A stretch of 64,000 nt of DNA, taken from Atriophallophorus winterbourni (lineage: Eukaryota > Platyhelminthes > Trematoda > Plagiorchiida > Microphallidae). A model generated the notes under the pieces. That model was not told the origin of the DNA and made no database searches. It was given only the letters and a program-made list of their open reading frames with translations. Location of the stretch: positions 21,213 to 85,212 of the forward strand of contig JACCGJ010020221.1 of the NCBI GenBank assembly GCA_013407085.1, written 5' to 3'. Positions 54,480-64,000 of this stretch are shown piece by piece (the stretch's first letter is position 1; each line of letters opens with the position of its first letter). The translations under genes and the position numbers were made by a program.

Positions 54480-57230
54480 TAAAAATGGAGGTCAAGGCGT
54501 TTTTTAAAAATAATTAGGGATGGGGCAGAAATAACCGGAATGGGTAGTGCGTTCCAAGCTCGAGGAATCCGGACGGCAAAGGAGTATCTGCGGCAGTCCA
54601 ATCTACTATGCAGATGAGCCAACTTCAAGTGATGACCACGATTTGCTGATTATGGGGCCATTTTAAGCATACCCCTACATGGGTGAGTTTCTTCCGTCAA
54701 TATCCGATACGCAAGGATCAGATCGCCTCGGATACGACGATAGTTTGTAGAGAATAATTTTAGAGTCGTAAGACGTTCCTCATATCTGACGGAGCTAAGC
54801 CCCTTGACAAGCTTCGTAGAACGTCTCTGCGGCTGTTCTAGGGCGTGCTGGTCACGTTTCAACCATGGGTTCTAGACGGAGACAGCATACTCCAAGTGTG
54901 GCCTGATGTACGCCTGAAGAAGAAACGGGAAGAGACGTGGATCGATTGTTCCGAACGCACGTTTTAAAAGCCCAACGTTTCTATTTGCCACGGTTGAAGC
55001 TCTACTACACTGAGCAGAGCAGCCCAAGTCATTTTGTATAATCACCCCAAGATCTTTTTCTTGCATCGTGACAGCGAGCATCTTGCCACCCAAATTATAG
55101 CCAGGGTCGCCAGGAAGACGAATGCGTAATGCGTGGCATTTGTCAGTGTTGAATGGTATGCGATTGATCGTAGACCATGCGTGTAATGAATCCAAGTCGA
55201 GTTGAAGTTTCCTTGTATCGCTGGGTGAGTTGATGACGCGCCAAATCTTGATATCATCCGCGAAAAGGAGAAATGGTGATTCGACGTACCCACCAATGTC
55301 GTTGATAAATATCAAAAATAAACGCGGGCCAAGAACTGACCCCTGAGGTACTCCGCACTGAATTGGGAATGGCTCTGAAAGGGTCTGTCTAACACGCACC
55401 CGAAGGTTTCGTGAACGTAGGAATTCAGCAACCCAGGACAGCAACACGGGTGGAATACCCAATGCTTGCAGCTTGTGAAGCAATATCGCATGGTCAACTC
55501 GGTCAAATGCCTTAGAAAAATCCAAGTAAATGACGTCTATACCCTGACCTTCGTCAGCAGCTTTAGTCCAGTAGTCTCTGGCTAAAAGCAAATTTGTGGT
55601 ACAAGAATGCCCTTTACGAAATCCATGTTGTTCTGCAGCGATGAAATAGGAACTATTCACAAAAGCCATAATTTCATCGGCAACAATGGCTTCCATCACC
55701 TTGGATAACACTGGGAGAAGGGTGACTGGACGGTAATTGGCAGGATCACTACGGCTTCCACCTTTGAAAATGGGAGTGATGATACCTTCCTTCCAACCAG
55801 TAGGGACTTCAGAGTTATCCATCAATTTTTGGAAATAAGCCGCGAGGGGTTCGCAAAGTTGATCGGCAACTGCGCACAATGCTTTCGGTGTGATACAGTC
55901 GATACCCGGTGATGAGTTGAGTCGAAGTTGCATGATTTTTTCCCGAACTTTGCTGGCAGAAAACATAATACAAGAAGGTTGAGATGATGGGGTCAAAAGC
56001 ATGGGGAAAATTAGAGAGGGGTTTTGGAAAATCGGCATGTAATGTGATCTTAAAACATTTGCCGCATCCTTTGATGTCGTCGTGGAACCTATACTGGTGG
56101 TAAGTGAAGGGATACCAGTCTGAACCTTCCGTTTATTGTTGATAAATTTGTACAAGAGCTTATTGTTTTCCAGGAATTGACCGGTGAGTTTACTTTGATA
56201 ATCAAATTTATCCTGGCGCACCAGTCCCGTGCAATGATTTCGTAATTTTCTGTAACACTCCCAATCATTAGGCAGTTGTGTCAGTTTGAACTCAGTCCAT
56301 GCAGCATTTCTGCGGCACATCCATTTACGAGTTCTGCTCCGAATGAATGTGTCGGTGGTTTTTCGCAGGACGGGTTTTGAGACTGAAGAAAGCTCTAGCA
56401 TCTGGTGCCACTTGGTAACAAAATTTTGCCAAACTGAATCCGGACCGTCCTCTAACATGAAATCGAAGCTATTGGCGGCTACAACGTCATAGAAAATGCC
56501 GTAGTCAGTGACCGTCCGTAACTGAGAGTCCTCATGGTTGAGGTAGTTAGCATAGCACACAAAGTCAAAAGTTAAAACTATATGGTCGCTTTTGCCTAAC
56601 GGAGTTTCACTCGAGATTTCCTCAATCATCAACTCCTCATTCGTCAGTAAGAGGTCCAATAGAGAAGGCGTGTCAGTTCCACGAAAACGTGTCGGTTCAG
56701 TCACGTGATTGTACAAAGGGTGACTTCCTATCAGTTCACGCAGCTCCCAAGCAAAAGTATCGCGGGAGGGTTCAACAGTCAAACTGGGTGAATTGAAATC
56801 TCCCATCAACAAGACGTGACTATGTTGCATTGATAAGGCGAATCGCAAGGAGTGTAATAGGTTGACATCAGCAACAGGTTGAGCATTTGGTGGGCGGTAG
56901 ATCACAGCCAGTAGAGCAGAGTCACTGTTTCTAAGCTGCAAGCGGCACCACAGTGAATCTATGGTTTGCAGATGAATGTGAGATAGTGGTTCACAGTGGA
57001 GTGAGGAGTTATGGTACAAAAGAACTCCACCACCCTTGGTGGGACGATCTTTCCGAATGACAATCATACCAGAAAGTGAAATTTCGGCGTCTGCAACGGA
57101 AGATGATAACCATGTCTCAGTCACAGCTATCACGTCGAAGCGTTGAGCAGCGTGTCGAAGACGAAGTTCAGGAAGTTTACTGAGTAGGCCTTGGGCGTTC
57201 GCATAGAAACACTTCAGGCTCTCGCGCGAT
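54480..57230 (-). CDS. E11 ORF2, endonuclease and reverse transcriptase
   Basis: The frame opens upstream of 57225 (FYANAQGLLSKLPEL) and runs 753 codons from the first ATG (57133) to a TAG at 54872. The endonuclease motifs are all intact: IAVTETWLSS, LLAVIYRPPN, LLMGDFNSP, LLDLLLTNEEL and GKSDHIVLTFD. RT motifs: FKGGSRSDPANYRPVTLL, EQHGFRKGHSC, YLDFSKAFDRVDH, CGVPQGSVLGP and FLLFADDIKIW. After the stop the same frame continues as WLKRDQHALEQPQRRSTKL to a second stop at 54650, then through LDCRRYSFAVRIPRAWNALP. The enzyme would nick DNA and prime reverse transcription at the target. Confidence 0.85.
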
Positions 57231-57264
57231 AGGGCGGAGTCTGCAGAGTTGTTTTGGGAGTCTA

Positions 57265-58530
57265 TTACGCCGATCCTAATAGGACCGGCTGGCTTAAGTT
57301 TTTTGAGGCATCAACACTTTTATCGGCAGAATCACACTGAAGCTTGTCGATTCGCTTTTTATCGAGGGCAGAACGGAGGCGAATCTCGGAAGGTGCAAAA
57401 CGTTTGTATCGGTAACAACTCTGTAACGCATCATTCACCATGGATTCTGATTGAAAAGTTACTTTGAGTATGCGGGGCCCAGAGCCCTTGTAACTGGGGG
57501 AAACAGGTAAACGTTTCAAACCAATCGTCAGAGTGTCAGTGATTTTACTTTGTTGTTGTATGAAACGCCACTGCTCGCAGTCGTGTGTAGTGTTTTTATT
57601 GGCATCATCGTCATTTAGTTCTGAAACGCCATGAATGAAAACGCTTTTCTTGTCATTCTCCAGCTTCCAGTTGAAGTTCGTTTCTTTCTTGGCTTGTCGC
57701 TCAGCCCATGACACGTCCGGAAATATGCGGATGGGTGAATTGCTGTTGCGCAAAGTGTATGCAGAGAGTAAGACGGATTCAACATCCTCCAAGGATGTTA
57801 GGGTGATTCGCAATAATCTAGGCTCGCCAATATGTAATGATTTATGGTGCCTGGACAGACGTACAATGTTCCCGGCCTCTGCAGAAACCTTCATTGAGTC
57901 ACATATCGTCTGCCACTGTTGTGCATCTTGCACCTGGCGAGTTTTGGAACAAGGCGAATTTGCCTCTGGCACATTGGTGCATATCACGGTTAGCACCTCA
58001 TTGCAACGGGAGCTTGTTGTGGTGGCCACTTTCTTCACTGCTGTGAACTTGGCACGAGTGTTGTCTTTTGCAATCCCCGGAATCGTATTTGCGGGTGTGT
58101 ACGTAGAACCAGTGGAGATCGCCGCAGAAGCAGCAGTTGTAGCAAATGTCATCGGTGTTTCAGTTACAGATGAGATTCCAGCAACCAACGACCCAAATGT
58201 GTGCTTCGCTTTCGGGACAGAAGGAACAGCAACCCTTTTCAACTCGGACTGTTGACGAGTACACAGAGCACCATGGCTGTTTTCTAACCGGAGCAGTCTA
58301 CTTTCAAGAGATGCAATTTTCTTAGACTGTGCAACTTGAACTTGAACTTGTTGGTCTAACAACGATAGCAGACAACGGACAGTTGGGTTTATCGAGCATA
58401 CTGCACAGAGCCAAAGCTTACTTGCGTTTTGTTTGTGTTCATTAAAAACAGCGGACGTCAAACCCGAGCAATCAGGATGACACCAGAAAGAGCAATGACT
58501 ACTTCTATCCCATCAGAACAGGGGTGGAAC
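57265..58530 (-). CDS. E11 ORF1, zinc-finger/coiled-coil protein
   Basis: The open frame starts upstream of 58461 and ends at 57265 (LLGSA). It begins with a PHD/RING-like pattern (CSFWCHPDCSGL, WLCAVC); its first cysteines (QCGKAGC) lie in another frame, so a frameshift is present. A leucine-rich helix follows (CLLSLLDQQVQVQVAQSKK, SRLLRLEN), then a long basic region with two RNA-binding-like segments (WRFIQQQSKITDTLTIGLKR, NGSGPRILKVTF-type). In CR1-like elements ORF1 binds element RNA. It overlaps the start of ORF2. Confidence 0.7.
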
Positions 58531-58704
58531 AACCGGCTTTACCGCATTGACTTGCTTTGCAGACGGCTTTTGGGTTCAGGAGCTTTCTTGTCTCGTGCAT
58601 TTTGTTGCAGTGAGAATTTTTTGAGACACTCTCATACCTTTTGATCTACGAGCAACCATTATCCTAGAAAGTTTGTTACGAAGAAAAAAAACATTCAGGT
58701 AGCA

Positions 58705-58912
58705 AAATTTCACGTTGGATTTCAAAATCGCGCATTTGTCAGCTTCGCTAATTATCATTGCCGATGAACGCGACGCACCGGAGTTCGGAGTTGGAATATT
58801 TTTTGTGTCTGGATAATTGCATCGGACATTGAATTTTCACTTACCGTGATTTCGTTCCTTTGTCCGCTTTACCGTAACATTTTTCTGTTATATTTTGAAC
58901 TTATCCACTACA
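58705..58912 (+). repeat. 5' LTR, 5'-truncated
   Basis: GTCAGCTTCGCTAATTATCA to CTTATCCACTACA corresponds to the last 200 bp of the LTR at 63043-63408. The missing left part is replaced by E11. Confidence 0.8.
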
Positions 58913-58916
58913 TAAT

Positions 58917-58953
58917 TGATGAGCCCGACGTGATTCGAACACGCAGCCTTCTG
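58917..58953 (+). other. primer-binding site complementary to tRNA-Trp, extended
   Basis: Starts 4 bp after the LTR. TGATGAGCCCGACGTGATTC, followed by GAACACGCAGCCTTCTG, is the reverse complement of the 3' half of a eukaryotic tRNA-Trp from CCA into the anticodon arm, with about three mismatches. A second short start, TGGTGAGCCCG, follows at 58952-58962. tRNA-Trp priming is characteristic of CsRn1-type elements. Confidence 0.75.
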
Positions 58954-59011
58954 GTGAGCCCGTTTTCCATTTTTCGCTCGAAACTCCCTTTATTTTTGCA
59001 ATTTTGACATA

Positions 59012-59983
59012 ATGTCGTTGGAACCCACCGAATCGCAAGTGAACGTTTTCGGCTGTATTACCCCAGCATTCGATCCTGCTAACCCACATGTCTGGTTCAT
59101 CCAGGTACAAGGCATGTTTTGTTTCAGACGAATTACGAAGCAAGACGTCATGTTTTCTTTTGTACAATCACAGTTACCATCTTACATCGCAAAAAAATTA
59201 CTAGACGTTCTCGGTCCCATGCCCTCCATTTAGCCTTACGACACGCTGAAGGCTGCTGTCCTTAAGCGTACTATGGCTTCTAATTATTCTAGGCTAAAGC
59301 AACTACTTGCTGTTGTATAAATCGGTGACAGAACCGTTTCACAGCTTTTGCTTCACATGCGTTCTCTCGTGGGCAAAACAAAGTTAGACGATTCCGTGCT
59401 ACAGCAATTTTGTTTGAACTCCTTGCCATCCAGCACCAGTGCCATCCTTGCCGTGTCTGTTGGTGAAGCTTGTCTCGACACTTCGGCTGAACTCGCAGAC
59501 GAAATCGATGAACGCATCGACAGAACCAGCGTTAATCAAGTATCAAAAGAAAGTAACCTCTCACAGTTGGAAGCAACCGTGGCCATGCTGACTAATGAAC
59601 TCTCATCCTTGTGGCACACCATTTCCATCATGGAACGGCCCAAAACGTCTAAATTTAAACCTCGGAGTCTATCTGTAAATAGAAGCTGCTCTCGTACTCG
59701 TGATTCTACCTGTTTCTGTTATTACTACCGTCGGTTCGGAAACGCTGCGCGCAATTGTCGCCCTGGTTGTAAACATCCTAACCCTGACAGCCACCGTGTC
59801 GTAAAACCACGTAGCCGGCCAGTAATTGCGACGATTGCTCCTGACAAAGGCACTACTCGCCTCTTGTACGTCTACGACGCGTCTACTAAGCTCAACTTTC
59901 TCGTAGACACCGGCGCCGGGGTTAGCGTTATACCGCGCCGTTGCGAAAAACGCGACCTCCGACCATCGAGCATCACACTGTAG
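59012..59983 (+). pseudogene. Gag-protease remnant of the CsRn1-like element
   Basis: MSLEPTESQVNVFGCITPAF starts the capsid part, stopped at 59231 and resumed in 59348-59983. A C-Y-Y-Y-RRFGNAARNC-RPGC motif corresponds to the CHCC-type Gag finger of CsRn1 relatives with the histidine changed to tyrosine. The aspartic protease follows with its active site in LNFLVDTGAGVSVIPRR. Confidence 0.75.
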
Positions 59984-60168
59984 GTGGCTAACGGTTCGAA
60001 AATCTCCACCAATGGTGAGATACTTCTGAAACTCAATCGCGGACTTAGACGTGCTATTCTTTTCGTCTTCTCGATAGCCGATGTTCAAAAGCCCATAATC
60101 GGAATCGGCTTCCTGACGAAGTACGGTCTAATAGTCGACAACTACACGAAAATACCACGTCACTCAAC

Positions 60169-61329
60169 GTGTCCATGAAAATCTGTTCCATCATGTCACA
60201 TGGTCTGCGCATTGTCGTCCCGAATAATGACACTTACAGCTATGTCTTGCGCGAATTTACGACCTTAACACGCCTAGCATCATACACGGAGCGACCTACC
60301 TACGATATTCATCATCACATCGTCACTAAAGGGTCTCCAGTTTTGGCTAAAGCTGGAAGACTACCACCAGAAAAACTGAAAGCATCAAAATGCAAATTTA
60401 AACATATGGCTGCATTAGGTATAATTAGACCGTTCACTAGATCGTGGGCTTCGCCATTACATATGGTCGCCTAGAAGAATGGCGATTGGAGACCTTGAGT
60501 CGTATATCATGCGTTGAATAATGTTACACAACCTGACCGCTATCCTATTCCTCACATTTCGCTGAAACAAATGACCTTGAACAAATTGTTTTTGCAAATG
60601 TACATACTATAATCTGATTGTACAAAGCTATAAGAAATTATTGGTCATGTTTAACATGCCTTGGATTTCCAAGAATAAAATTTATTTATTCACGATTTTT
60701 CGCTTAGCCTTTACGGAAAATCAGTTTTCTCCAAATTGGACCTCGTACGTGCATACCACCAGATTCCCATGGCCCCTGATTATATTGCTAAGACTGTTGT
60801 AATAACGCCATTTAGTCTTTTCGAATTCATTCGCATGATGTTTGGTTTGCGCAACGCAGCACAGTCTTCTCAAAGGTTCATGGATCAGATTCTTCGTGGT
60901 CTCTATTTCGTCTTCGTTTATATTGACGACCTATTAGTAGGTAGCTCATCACACGAGGAGCATGTCAGACACCTCCGTTAAATCTTCCAACGTTTTGCCC
61001 AATACGGCGTCACTATCAATCCCGACAACTGCGTTTTTAGCCACTCGACTATCGATTTTCTTGGTCACAGTATTGACAGTAATGAAATAAGTCCGTTACC
61101 CGAAAAGACACGGTCCATACTAGAATATCAATTGCCACAATCAATTAAGAGCTTAGCGGGTTTCTTAGGCGTCGTTAATTATTACGGACGATTTAGTGCC
61201 AACGCTGCTAAGATACTTCAACCGCTCACCAATACGCTTAAGGGTAATCCCAAAAGTCTGTCAATTACAACCGCAGCAGAATCCGCATTCGTCGAGGTTA
61301 AAGAACGTTTGAGCAACGCTCCTCTCTGA
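60169..61329 (+). pseudogene. gypsy reverse transcriptase remnant
   Basis: Pieces: [70 protein letters not shown] (active-site YIDD) and LAGFLGVVNYYGRF. Between PIPHIS (60558) and [11 protein letters not shown] (60700) about 130 bp of unrelated AT-rich sequence is inserted. Stops occur at 60473 and 60979. Confidence 0.75.
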
Positions 61330-62562
61330 GTCAATTGAAAACCGATGATAACACGCATTTGGTTATGAAAACCGACTCATCACAAGTTGCAGTCCGAGCT
61401 GTGCTACAACGAGAAGCGAACGGAGAAATTCAACCGCAGTCTTTTTTCTCACGGTAATTGCAACCATCCTAGACTAGGTATAGCACTTTTGGACGCAAAC
61501 CGCTCGCCATTTACCTAGCTATTAAACACTGCTGTCACCTACACGAAGGACGCACCTTAACTGTGCTTACCGACCACAAGCCAATCGTTTATGCGTTTCG
61601 TCCTCCTGCAGACCGAAATTCCCTGAAAGAAATTCGTCAACTCGACTTCATTACGCAGTTCACCATAGATATTAGACACATTGATGGTGACCGTAACAAT
61701 GTCGCTGATGCGCTATCACGTTGTACTATCCAACAGATAAGCAACTTAGTACTCGATCTCAGAGAGCTAGCCTGTCATCCAGAAAACGACACTGAATTTT
61801 CCGAAATCGTCACAAATAAGTCACTCAAATTTGCCCTTCTGCCGCTGCTAGATTGCGATGTTCAGATTCACTGTGATATATCAACCGGTAAGCCAAGACC
61901 TTTCATCCCGGAAGTTTTTCGATCACTATCATGGACTGTCGCAACCGAGTATTCGCTCAACCGTAAAACTCATAACAGATTGTTTCATCTGGCAGAATAT
62001 GCAATGCGAAATTCGTCAATAAGCAAAACACTGTGTGACTTGTCAGATCAGCAAAATTCCCCGACACACCTGTGCCCCCTTGAGTACATATCCTTTACCT
62101 GAAGGTCGATTCACGCATTTCCACCTGGATATCGTTGGTCATTTGCCTGTTTCCCGAACGTATAGCTATATCCTGACTTGTGTCGACAGATATACACGCT
62201 GGCCCATAGCAGTTTCTTCGCGAAATATTTCTACCAAAGCCATCGCACGAACATTCGTCGATTCTTGGATCTCCATCTTTGGTGTGCCTAATACCATTAA
62301 CATTCACAGAGGATCGCAATTTACAAGTGTTCTGTTACGCGAACTAAACCGCTCCTTAGGATATGATCATCTGCGTATTACCGAATACCATCCCGCAGCT
62401 AATGGATTAGTTGAACGTTTTTATCACCGGTTTAATGCTGCCCTCACCACTTGTTCAGAACAGAATGGTCTGAATGCCTTCCTATTGTACTTCTCAGTAT
62501 TTAAAACACCGTTGAAGAAGACATCGGTTGTTTATGTGAGTTGGTATTTGGAACCACATTGA
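61330..62562 (+). pseudogene. gypsy RNase H and integrase remnant
   Basis: RNase H: TVLTDHKPIVYAF, EIRQLDFITQFTIDIRHI. The integrase finger is damaged and a frameshift lies near 62050. The catalytic core reads FHLDIVGHLPVS, TINIHRGSQF and NGLVERFYH, where the second catalytic Asp (TDRG in the 51.5-kb copy) is His. This integrase cannot be active. Confidence 0.75.
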
Positions 62563-63042
62563 GACTGCCAGGCGAGATGGTACTTGACACGCGCACTACC
62601 GGCGAAGTTTAGCCAGCATCCTACTGCTCCAGACTCAAGCAATAATTTCAGTTCATCAAGCCCGTTCCGACACATGTTACCGACCGCTCATCATTTATTC
62701 ACAATGATCTCAAGAGTTGTCCCATCGTTTTTGATCGAGTTGATGCTGTTAGAAAGCCCTCACAAACTCCGTACGAAAGACCATTCAAAGTAATGGAACG
62801 CAAAGAGAAATATTTCGTTCTGCTACGCAACGGCATACAAGACAAAGTTAGCGTCGATCGCTGAAAACCTATGACGAACAGTGACGATCTATCAAATTGG
62901 CCCTCACCCATTACATGTAACCCTTCACCACGTAAAACACGTACCGGCCGTAGAGTAAAGTTTCCCGCAAGACTGGTTGAATGCATACCATAAACGGTGT
63001 ATCGATGGTTCATCCGTCGATGCACACTATAAGGAGGAGTTT

Positions 63043-63408
63043 TGTAGCAATTTGTAATTTCACTTTCTTTTCAAATGTTTTTCCATTTCCACCGATGGTT
63101 GTTTCAATTAACGATTATTAGAAACTATGCTTTATTCGCGTGCGTTCTTCTTCTGCTTTGTTCGCTTGTGCGGTATTGTTGCGTGTTTGTGAATCACGAC
63201 GATTAACAGCAAATTTGACGTGTCGCCACATTCGTCAGCTTCGCCAATTATCATTGTCGATCAATGCGACGCATCGGAGTTCGGAGTTGGAATATTTTCG
63301 TGTGTGGATAATTGCATCGGACATTGAATTTTTACTTACCGCGATTTCGTTTCTTTGTTCGCTTTTACAGTAACATTTTTCTGTTATATTTTGCACTTAT
63401 CCACTACA
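63043..63408 (+). repeat. 3' LTR of the CsRn1-like element
   Basis: 366 bp, from TGTAGCAATTTGTAATTTCA to TTATCCACTACA, preceded by a purine tract. Confidence 0.85.
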
Positions 63409-64000
63409 AACGCAATATATAAATTCACGATCTCCTTTCAAGGTATTCACTTAATTGAATATGAATGTCATCAAAGCAACTTACTTTTCTAATTTTTAAG
63501 TAAACTGAATGGGTAAGTGACGATTTGTTTTATGTGAGAACATTATTATATAATTAATGATGCACTCAATTTTCAAGTTCAAGTTGCGCACGGCTAAAGG
63601 TGGCTAAATCCAATCACGAGCCCAGATTTCCTTCGACGGTATGCGGTTGAGTACCCTGAACATCGATATTGAGTATAAAGTTCGTACGTTCCACACGTTC
63701 GTGTTTCCGGACATCTGGAAAGTGAGGTAGGGATTCCCTTTAACTGCATGGTGAGAGGTCAATAATTCATGAAACAATGCAATAATATGCGTGAACAATG
63801 TATGATTTATGAAATCACTGGCACAGTCGATGCAAAGTGTAGCACAGTTATAGACTGCATGTAGGCTATTATGCTGTCAGGTTGTCCAGGCCTAGACAGA
63901 TATGAGATGAAAATTTAACTGTAAGTTTTTTATTAGACAATGTGCGAAATATAGTGGGCCATTTAGCGTTTAATTCCCTTTTAAAGCTTTGAACATTTGG
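63409..64000. other. right edge, one SINE fragment only
   Basis: AT-rich sequence with no gene seen apart from the SINE-like fragment at 63808-63910. Confidence 0.5.
63808..63910 (-). mobile_element. SINE-like repeat, 3' fragment (old)
   Basis: ATAGACTGCATGTAGGCTAT, CTGTCAGGTTGTCCAGGCCT and AGACAGATATGAG match the family. The terminal hairpin is strongly diverged. Confidence 0.6.

Larger units (their letters stand above)
54030..58695 (-). mobile_element. CR1-like LINE E11, near full length
   Basis: Contains ORF1, ORF2, a 3' UTR (about 54480-54075) and a 3' tail of ACTATTG-type repeats after AATAAA (54062-54030, minus strand). It is the most complete LINE here. Defects are a frameshift at the start of ORF1 and in-frame stops TAG (near 54869) and TAA (near 54650) close to the ORF2 end. 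Confidence 0.8.
58705..63408 (+). mobile_element. CsRn1-like Ty3/gypsy element, decayed
   Basis: Order: truncated 5' LTR (58705-58912), PBS (58917), Gag (59012), protease, RT, RNase H, integrase, purine tract AAGGAGGAG (63031-63039) and 3' LTR (63043-63408). The coding region is broken by several stops and frameshifts. The LTR copies differ at roughly a dozen positions in about 175 aligned bp by eye, so the insertion is old. Confidence 0.85.

Noticed and set aside
57635..58255. 206-codon plus-strand ORF
   Set aside because: It is the antisense shadow of E11 ORF1, which has family motifs on the other strand.
58917..58953. tRNA gene candidate
   Set aside because: Only the 3' half in antisense is present, directly after an LTR. 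This is a primer-binding site.
1..64000. CRISPR array, rRNA genes, bacterial operon signals
   Set aside because: No regularly spaced short repeats, no rRNA cores and no compact gene strings were seen. The spliced genes and LINEs indicate a eukaryotic genome.

Overview
The window is eukaryotic nuclear DNA and most likely comes from a digenean fluke (Trematoda). The evidence is spliced genes with several introns of only 32-37 nt beside introns of 1-5 kb, AG acceptors lying 1-8 nt upstream of start codons (as expected for spliced-leader trans-splicing), and a dense retrotransposon load: CR1-like and RTE-like LINEs, Ty3/gypsy elements of CsRn1 type primed by tRNA-Trp, and a SINE-like repeat. No bacterial operons, CRISPR arrays or rRNA genes were seen. 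Species cannot be decided from the sequence.

Host genes. Four spliced genes can be supported. (1) 46-4155 (+): the last three exons (109 aa) of a gene of unknown function whose 5' part lies left of the window. (2) 5080-8881 (-): a complete five-exon NFU1, the mitochondrial Fe-S cluster scaffold (227 aa), tail to tail with the first gene. (3) 30682-43012 (-): a five-exon gene for a 188-aa four-helix membrane protein of claudin/PMP22-like architecture, spread over 12 kb. (4) 45437-47302 (-): a six-exon CWC25-like splicing factor (323 aa as read).

Mobile DNA. 9-28 kb is a retrotransposon graveyard: a zinc-knuckle Gag remnant near 10.1 kb, then consecutive CR1-like LINE copies in both orientations (13.0-27.0 kb), including one nested inside another. 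28.2-29.8 kb is a 1.6-kb internally deleted LTR element with a 7-bp target duplication. The introns of the tetraspan gene hold LINE fragments (35.4-37.3 kb and others). 47.7-50.4 kb holds pieces of an RTE-like LINE. 50.4-52.5 kb is the RNase H-integrase part and 3' LTR of a gypsy element. 52.5-58.7 kb holds three CR1-like elements, one nearly full length with both ORFs. 58.7-63.4 kb is a decayed CsRn1-like gypsy element with both LTRs.

A dispersed repeat of about 230 bp occurs at least 16 times in both orientations, in three cases with recognisable target-site duplications. Its 3' terminal hairpin resembles the 3' end of the RTE-like LINE at 48.5 kb, with stem bases changed but pairing kept. 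This suggests a SINE-LINE partnership and is the most interesting pattern in the window. A hammerhead-ribozyme-like core on the minus strand near 27.39 kb is the second most interesting.
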